Source: Prostheceraeus crozeri (Eukaryota > Platyhelminthes > Polycladida > Euryleptidae). From it: 64,000 bases of DNA. Positions 59,601 through 64,000 of the stretch are shown piece after piece (the stretch's first letter is position 1; the number at the start of each line of letters is the position of its first letter). Position numbers and translations under genes: made by a program. Below the pieces are notes generated by a model that was not told the DNA's origin, searched no databases, and was given only the letters and a program-made list of their open reading frames with translations. The stretch spans positions 248,001 through 312,000 of the forward strand of contig CAJQUW010007414.1 in the NCBI GenBank assembly GCA_907163375.1, in the 5' to 3' direction.

Positions 59601-62412
59601 TCGTGTATCCTTCGATTTCCACAACACCAGTCGTGTATCCTTCGCCTCTTACAACACCAGTTGTGTATCCTTCGCCTCCGACAGCACCAGTCATGTATCC
59701 TTCGCTTCCTTCAACACCAATCGTGTATCCTTCGATTTCCACGACACCGGTCGTGTATCCTTCGCCGCCGACAGCACCAGTCGTGTATCCTTCGCCTCTT
59801 ACAACACCAGTTGTGTATCCTTCGCCTCCGACAGCACCAGTCATGTATCCTTCGCTTCCTTCAACACCAATCGTGTATCCTTCGATTTCCACGACACCGG
59901 TCGTGTATTCTTCGCCTCCTACAACACCAATCGTGTATCCTTCGACTCCTTCAACACCAGTCGTGTATCCTTCGCCTCCTTCAACAACAGTCGTGCATCC
60001 TTCGCTTCCTACAACACCAGTTGTGTATACTTCGCCTCCTTCATCACCAATCGTGTATCCTTCGCCTCCGACAGCACCAGTCGTGTATCCTTCGATTTCC
60101 ACAACACCGGTCATGTATCCTTCGCCTCCTTCAACAACAGTTGTGTATCTTTCGCCTCCTTCAACACCAGTCGTGTATCCTTCGCCTCCTTCAACACCAG
60201 TCGTGTATCCTTCGCCTCCCACAACACCGGTCGTGTATCCTTCGCTTCCTTCAACAACAGTTGTGTATCTTTCGCCTCCTTCAACACCAGTCGTGTATCC
60301 TTCGCCTCCTACAACACCAGTTGTGTATCCTTCGCCTCCTGCAACACCAGTTGTGCATCCTTCGCCTCCTTGAACACCAGTCGTGTATCCTTCGCCTCCT
60401 TCAACACCAGTTGTGTATCCTTCGCCTCCTGCAACACCAGTTGTGCATCCTTCGCCTCCTTGAACACCAGTCGTGTATCCTTCGCCTCCTTCAACACCAG
60501 TCGTGTATCCTTCGCCTCCTACAACACCAGTCATGTATCCTTCGACTCTCACAACACCGGTCGTGTATCCTTCGCCTCCTACAACACCAGTCGTGCATCC
60601 TTCGCCTCCCACAACACCAGTCATGTATCCTTCGCCTCTTACAACAACAGTTGTGTATCCTTCGCCTCCTACAACACCAGTCGTGCATCCTTCGCCTCTT
60701 ACAACACCAGTTGTGTATCCTTCGCCTCCTACAACACCAGTCGTGTATCCTTCGCTTCCTTCAACAACAGTTGTGTATCTTTCGCCTCCTTCAACACCAG
60801 TCGTGTATCCTTCGCCTCCTACAACACCAGTCGTGCATCCTTCGCCTCCTACAACACCAGTCGTGCATCCTTCGCCTCCTTCAACACCAGTTGTGTATCT
60901 TTCGCCTCCTTCAACACCGGTCGTGTATCCTTCGACTCTCACAACACCGGTCGTGTATCCTTCGCCTCCTACAACACCAGTCGTGCATCCTTCGCCTCCT
61001 ACAACACCAGTCGTGCATCCTTCGCCTCCTTCAACACCAGTTGTGTATCTTTCGCCTCCTTCAACACCAGTCGTGTATCCTTCGCCTCCCACAACACCGG
61101 TCGTGTATCCTTCGCCTCCTACAACACCAGTTGTGTATCCTTCGCCTCCTACAACACCAATCGTGTATCCTTCGCTTTCTTCAACAACAGTTGTGTATCT
61201 TTCGCTTCCTTCAACAACAGTTGTGTATCTTTCGCCTCCTTCAACACCAGTCGTGTATCCTTCGCCTCCTACAGCACCAGTCGTGCATCCTTCGCCTCCT
61301 ACAACACCAGTTGTGTATCCTTTGCCTCCTACAACACCAATCGTGTATCCTTCGCCTCCTACAACACCAGTCGTGTATCCCTCTGAACCTTCAATACCAG
61401 TTGTGTATTCTTCAGTAGCTATATCTTTGCCGGTGCATACTCCTGCGATGACCTTAGATGTAGCAAATTCTTCTATTACTTTCTCTCCAAGAGTGTAACT
61501 CTCCGCAAGAGGTCCGTCAGTTGTGTAACCCTCCGTTCTGGATTCAGTTTTGCACCCTTCATTGACCTGTCCATTTGAGCCGCTCTCATCGGACGTTCTT
61601 ACGTCTAAGTAGATTGCTTCTTCTGCAATTTCTGTGTCTTCAGATTCTTCGGACTCCACTACCACGCTACTTTCGGAGGCCTCCATTGATTGACCCTCCA
61701 AAATAATTTGCTGCAATTCTTCTCCTTCCAGAATGAATTGGTTTGATCCACCACTTTCAAGGACAAGTCTCCGCAGATCCTCCGGATCAAGAATAATTTC
61801 ACCTGATTCACCCTTTTCAAAGGGAATATTGTTCAATGAAATGCCGTTCAACACTATTTGTGTCTCATCATCATCCAGATTGATGGCCTCTTCAGCTTCT
61901 TCCACAGTTTCACTGTCATCACCAATGGTCACCACATTTGTAGCTGATGTGCCGTCATTATCATGGACAACTATCTCATCAGCGGAAACATCTTCTGCCT
62001 GCTCTGCTACCACTATCGTCGCCATTTGCTCAGAGAATGCAACTGCAGAAACTTCCGTTTCCAATGCAACTTCACCGAGAATTTGATCTTCGACGAGTGT
62101 TCCTCCCTCGATAATTGTCTCAGATGTGTCGACAATCTCACTATTGGGAGACGTATTCACTTCTGTGATATTGAAGCTTATCGTTTCTAATTGTACGTTT
62201 TCACAGCTTTGTTCGCCTGTTGACGACGAAGTTATAAGTTCTGACGAAGAACCAGTCGTTGAGGATCCACTTGAAGAAGACGAATTGGAACTTGAAGGAT
62301 CAGCGACGTTTTCAGCAATTACTTCCACGCTCCCAATTGCTGTTTCTTCATTTTCCGTTTTCCACTCATCAATAGGTTCATTCTCCATCACAACTTCAAC
62401 ATTGTTATCCAT
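53647..62412 (-). CDS. Giant repeat-rich host protein (large exon)
   Basis: A single open frame of about 8.8 kb. An acceptor-like CTATCTTTTCAG ends at 62460, so this is probably a late or last exon; the first ATG after it is at 62412, and about 2,920 codons follow. Parts in order (counted from the open frame): acidic Ser/Glu-rich N-terminus with poly-Ser; about 110 decapeptides of the type YTTGVVGGEG (365-1480); a unique 200-residue region; MTE/ITE(V/G)AV..GG repeats (1710-2100); RLPSPPPEKG/TRG repeats (2120-2540); three 43-residue Ser/Arg/Pro repeats (2530-2655); Pro/Ser-rich unique end with acidic FPTPPMSP and IELYN. No signal peptide, membrane segment or catalytic motif is seen. The many PSPPP motifs suit SH3/WW binding or phosphorylation. 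Family not recognised. Confidence 0.75.
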   Translation of the reverse strand: MDNNVEVVMENEPIDEWKTENEETAIGSVEVIAENVADPSSSNSSSSSGSSTTGSSSELITSSSTGEQSCENVQLETISFNITEVNTSPNSEIVDTSETIIEGGTLVEDQILGEVALETEVSAVAFSEQMATIVVAEQAEDVSADEIVVHDNDGTSATNVVTIGDDSETVEEAEEAINLDDDETQIVLNGISLNNIPFEKGESGEIILDPEDLRRLVLESGGSNQFILEGEELQQIILEGQSMEASESSVVVESEESEDTEIAEEAIYLDVRTSDESGSNGQVNEGCKTESRTEGYTTDGPLAESYTLGEKVIEEFATSKVIAGVCTGKDIATEEYTTGIEGSEGYTTGVVGGEGYTIGVVGGKGYTTGVVGGEGCTTGAVGGEGYTTGVEGGERYTTVVEGSERYTTVVEESEGYTIGVVGGEGYTTGVVGGEGYTTGVVGGEGYTTGVEGGERYTTGVEGGEGCTTGVVGGEGCTTGVVGGEGYTTGVVRVEGYTTGVEGGERYTTGVEGGEGCTTGVVGGEGCTTGVVGGEGYTTGVEGGERYTTVVEGSEGYTTGVVGGEGYTTGVVRGEGCTTGVVGGEGYTTVVVRGEGYMTGVVGGEGCTTGVVGGEGYTTGVVRVEGYMTGVVGGEGYTTGVEGGEGYTTGVQGGEGCTTGVAGGEGYTTGVEGGEGYTTGVQGGEGCTTGVAGGEGYTTGVVGGEGYTTGVEGGERYTTVVEGSEGYTTGVVGGEGYTTGVEGGEGYTTGVEGGERYTTVVEGGEGYMTGVVEIEGYTTGAVGGEGYTIGDEGGEVYTTGVVGSEGCTTVVEGGEGYTTGVEGVEGYTIGVVGGEEYTTGVVEIEGYTIGVEGSEGYMTGAVGGEGYTTGVVRGEGYTTGAVGGEGYTTGVVEIEGYTIGVEGSEGYMTGAVGGEGYTTGVVRGEGYTTGVVEIEGYTTDVVGGEGYTTGAVGGEGYTIGVAGGEGYTTAVEGGEGYTTGVAGGEGYTISVEGGERYTTGVVGGEGYTTGVVRGEGYTTGVVGGKGYTTGVVGVEGYTTGVEGGEGYTTGVVGSEGYTTGVEGREGYMTGVVGSKGCTTVVEGSEGYKTGVEGVEGYTIGVVGGEGCTTGVVGGEGYTTGVVEIEGYTIGVVGGEGCTTGVVGGEEYTTGVVEIEGYTIGVEGSEGYMTGAVGGKGYTTGVVRGEGYTTGVVEIEGYTTGVEGSEGYTTGVEGGERYTTVVEGGEGYTTGVVGGEEYTTGVVEIEGYTIGVVGGEGCTTGVVGGEEYTTGVVKIEGYTIGVEGSEGYMTGAVGGEGYTTGVVRGEGYTTGVVEIEGYTTGVEGSEGYKTGVEGYTTGVVGGEGYTTGVVGSEGYTTGVEGGEGYTIVVEGREGYTTGVVGGEGCTTVFEGREGYTTGVVRGEGYTTGVVGSEGCTTVAEGGEGYTTVVEGREGYTTVVEGREGYTTVVVGSEGYTSGIGDSEGCTTGAMVTEDFVTAKAVSGVCTGRELSSQGSTKVDFRTDDCTVDSVMTGRSSDDKTGLCVNGVVIDGGSTGEAVAQRSTSTRGKIVSEVWSVKNDSSEWRINVNTTKIRRTKVQRPVKTSKDSEITENVITSEVSVGAQTGRDQAFRGDGSNTDLANTTTEEYINFDRESLYDDFQDANSEIDGDFFTPTGTLSPDPNEQIADVSGADGEILNSKILEVGAVMAGRLTEEAVMEGGITEVDVMQGRITEGAVLEGGMTEVGAVLVGGTTEVDVMEGGITEVAVVEGGMTEVGAVLVGGTTEVDVMQGRITEGAVLEGGMTEEAVLVGGTTKEAVMQGRITEGAVLEGGMTEEAVLVGGITKEAVMEGGITEVAVVEGGMTEVGAVFVGGITEVDVMQGRITEGAVLEGGMTEEAVLVGGITKEAVMEGGITEVAVVEGGMTEVGAVFVGGITEVDVMQGRITEGAVLEGGMTEVGATEVDVMQGRITEVAVLEGGMTEVGAVLVGGTTEVDVMEGGITEVAVVEGGMTEVGAVFVGGTTEVDVMEGRITEGAVLEGGMTEEAVLVGGITKEAVMEGGITEVAVVEGGMTEEAVLVGGTTKEAVMEGGITEVAVAEGGMTEELLSSQEMKSVTLLSTRSSRLKSPPPGKSGVFLSSRLPSPPPTRGRTIITSARLPSPPPEKGTVRLSSRLPSPPLEKSGVLLSSRLPSPPPTRGRTIITSARLPSPPPEKGTVRLSSRLPSPPPEKSGVLLSSRLPSPPPERGSVRLSSRLPSPPPEKSGVFLSSRLPSPPPTRGRTIITSARLPSPPPEKGTVRLSSRLPSPPPEKSGVFVSSRLPSPPPTKGRTIITSSRLPSPPPEKGTVRLSSRLPSPPPEKSGVFVSSRLPSPPPTKGRTIITSSTLPSPPPEKGTVRLSSRLPSPPPTRERTIITSSTLPSPPPEKGIVRLSSRLPSPPPTKGRTIITSSTLPSPPPEKGTVRLSSRLPSPPPTRERTIITSSTLPSPPPEKGMVRLSSRLPSPPPTRERTIITSARLPSPPPSPTDSRSSRSSSFISRSKERIPSPISFNKNVAQQSMRLPSPPPSPTDSRSSRSSSFISRSKERIPSPISFNKNVAQQSMRLPSPPLSPTDSRSSRSSSFISRSKERIPSPISFNKNVAQQSMRLPSPPPSPTDSRSSSAMRRSTARLPSPSTFDRETPARSMRKLPSPPASPKYSNYWQSSSLFKESKEKDRLPSTITLEKDAPVKSIRLPSPPPPPTDARPLRTFSYESKDRLPSPTRFKPLRLSSYQPSSPSSSAVSVNAQASPSFGSQQSPLSGSFRSPRLPSPPSLDDRPLRGRAFKSQFLPSPPSSPTTSSRSIASRGQSMRLPSPHARCPRLNFNQHEPKMQIDDKLDIEESHFQFPTPPMSPLQCESANADKTASDIAVVGEIFEHVDEFLTSGEVENIKVEADVTDAIELYN
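54533..54920 (-). repeat. Three 129-bp coding repeats
   Basis: The segment GATGGCAATCGCATTGATTG recurs at about 54533, 54662 and 54791, spaced 129 bases (43 codons). Very similar copies, so a recent expansion or conversion. Confidence 0.88.
54900..56130 (-). repeat. Coding tandem repeats, SRLPSPPP family
   Basis: Alternating 45-48-base units encode SSRLPSPPPEKGTVRL and SPPPTRGRTIIT types. The plus strand repeats GGTGGTGATGGCAA and variants. Confidence 0.88.
56190..57360 (-). repeat. Coding tandem repeats, MTE/ITE family
   Basis: Units of about 39-48 bases with higher-order copies; the plus strand repeats TCAGTGATTCCTCCTTC and variants. Encodes MTEVGAV, GGITE and GRITEGAVLEGG segments. Confidence 0.88.
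58051..61400 (-). repeat. 30-bp coding minisatellite (about 110 units)
   Basis: In-phase 30-bp units (plus strand: CTTCGCCTCCTACAACACCA followed by GTCGTGTATC) encode the decapeptide array. Units vary at a few fixed places (Tyr/Cys, Val/Glu/Ala, Gly/Ser/Arg), with higher-order blocks of several units repeated. Open frames on the opposite strand come from the 30-bp period. Confidence 0.92.
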
Positions 62413-62459
62413 CTTTGATGAGCTAGAGTGCACGGTCGTGGGAGAAACGGCTCCGATTT

Positions 62460-64000
62460 CTGAAAAGATAGAATTATTTGTCTGAAGGATCAAAATATCA
62501 AAGATGATATCACAGCAAGTTCAGACAACGCATTATAGGGATAAAGGTTGTACTAGCTGACAATTCAATTCAACAAGATGGCAGAATTACCGCAAATCGT
62601 GTAATATACTGCCATGGTGGTCTGTCTTTCGACCCTCTCTCTCCTGGGTAGCGGTCTACTAGACCTACATGGGCGGCATATTAAAAGTCGGCGTTGTATT
62701 AGCGGATGGCAGTCTTTTTTCAACTTCTCTGAGTCTGAAAGTATTGAGAAATGTCGCTCGTATAATGCTTGTATTTCAATATGCGTTCCATCTATGACCC
62801 TCTCACATATAACTGATATATTATATAAGTATTTACATTAGTATGATCTTTCAATTGATATGCGATATTAAAAACGCATTTGGAATTGATTTAATGGCAT
62901 TTTGGATACAAGCATGTGGGCTTAATTCACCCGATGACTCGACACTCAATTAGATGGTGTGCTATGTGTCTGGCATATTATGCACGCAGGGTTGCTACCT
63001 ATAAACAAGGCCAGATAAACAACAGCACAAATCGTGATTTATATCAAAGGCACTCATTGAAGAAGGCGAAATCAGCACAATAAATTCCCTGAATGATAAA
63101 GCATCGACTTCGTGCAAATTGTGTTCACGAAATGCTTGTCGGTTGGACCCGGTTGGAGATTGATGAACTACAAAAGTCTGTCTCAAAATATATTAGAGAT
63201 CTCAAGAGAATGACAGCTATTGATTCATCCGTGGTTTCCCGATCGCACTCGCCTGATAAGCACGGTGGAGACGAGGTCGCACCTTCTTCTGTCGGCAACA
63301 ATGACAGTAAAAATTCAGAAGATTTATGCAAGTAAAGGCAGAAATCATCTCTCAGCGATATCGACTGGTTATTGTTCTATTAATGTAATGCTGACAGAAT
63401 GCCAGCAGTATTCATTCTTTTAAGAAAGCTCGAATTTCCTTAAATTGTTTGATTAATTTGATGCCAAGCAGAGGAGGGTTTATCAAAAATTTTATTGATT
63501 GGTATCAGTCAATAATCTCAATTTATTGATTGATTGATTGATTTGAGCTGGAATGGTAAAGACATTTGAAAGAATGATTTACTTTTAATGCCGTCACCAC
63601 TTACCATAGGAGAAAATACAACCCACAGAAATCTATGTAGACACTAAGCTTTGCACATATCTAATTCACAAGCTGATCGCTCTCAGTTATCACGAACTAT
63701 TTTTTGCTGCACAGCGTATTAACTTTTTATGTTGCATTACTTTTACAATAACTTCTAAAGCTCTATTTTGAGTTATGTAATGGATGTGTTCTGCACGTGG
63801 GATTGATCATTCGATCACTTATTTCAATAATTGATTACGATAATTGCGATGAATGACCTCTAGTTTGTAATAAAATTCATCAGTATTCACATATAATTAA
63901 GAATATAGTTGTGCATATTTCATGTACTGTATAATCGGTCTACTAACGTCACCGCATCCAAATCAGTGGCGGACGCGATTCTGAATATTTTGAGATTCAG
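62460..64000. other. Upstream of the host exon; no gene recognised
   Basis: AT-rich, with only short open frames unlike known proteins. Upstream exons and the promoter of the giant gene may lie here or beyond the window, but no convincing donor or TATA could be fixed. Includes a short TGAT/ATTG tetranucleotide run near 63523-63543. Confidence 0.6.

Noticed and set aside
58051-61400. CRISPR-like look of regular 30-base repeats
   Set aside because: There are no unique spacers; units are adjacent, in phase with a protein frame, and the DNA is animal.
57902-61498. Very long plus-strand open frames (up to about 820 codons) rich in YPSPP or CILRLLQH, opposite the host exon
   Set aside because: They arise because a 30-bp unit without stop codons stays open in several frames. 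The minus-strand frame extends through unique sequence at both ends and through all four repeat families, so it is the coding one.
1-64000. tRNA, rRNA or other structured RNA genes
   Set aside because: No cloverleaf, conserved rRNA segment or snRNA-like sequence was recognised by eye; a covariance-model scan was not possible here.

Overview
The window is eukaryotic nuclear DNA from an animal, most likely an arthropod: short GT-AG introns of about 60-70 bp, AT-rich flanks, and three nearly identical copies of one Polinton/Maverick element (the large virus-like DNA elements with a protein-primed type B DNA polymerase, a chromodomain integrase and a capsid gene set). No bacterial operon signals, rRNA, tRNA or CRISPR array were seen. 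The species cannot be named from the sequence.

Layout. Copy A (1-9896, forward, cut by the window edge and by an assembly gap), gap of 100 N (9897-9996), copy B (9997-24433, reverse, cut by the gap), a 4.85-kb imperfect palindrome (24434-29280, centre near 26793), copy C (29281-52465, forward), then unique DNA (52472-64000) with one very large repeat-rich host coding exon on the minus strand (53647-62459). Copy C is 23.2 kb, is bounded by a 6-bp target-site duplication (CTGGTA), has long terminal inverted repeats and looks whole or nearly so. The copies are almost identical in the gene body, so they are very young or are assembly duplicates of one locus. B and C sit at the same point in the mirrored flank, and the flank arms differ mainly by small indels, so the A-B-C inverted arrangement needs checking against reads.

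Gene plan of copy C, left to right: left TIR; TATA promoter and a gene whose ATG is followed directly by an intron; small RING-like protein; DEDD-exonuclease-like protein; a stand-alone relative of the polymerase N-terminal domain; membrane-anchored RING-like protein; basic core protein; FtsK/HerA-type packaging ATPase; a conserved basic protein; Cys-rich protein; integrase with chromodomain; second basic core protein; capsid jelly-roll protein; adenain-like protease; on the opposite strand a TBP-like gene and two PC4-like genes; two paralogous large late proteins; the protein-primed DNA polymerase (opposite strand); a short accessory module; right TIR.

The most interesting point is a possible element-encoded transcription system. 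The 181-aa TBP-like protein has both TBP repeats and lies beside two proteins that each look like two PC4 units in one chain. An ATGCAAA motif lies 29-46 bases before the start codon of genes heading tightly packed, stop-start-coupled clusters, and is absent before genes inside clusters. This resembles in logic the viral-TBP late transcription of beta- and gammaherpesviruses. The two terminal genes instead share a different promoter: CCAAT boxes, TATA and a conserved element at identical spacing.
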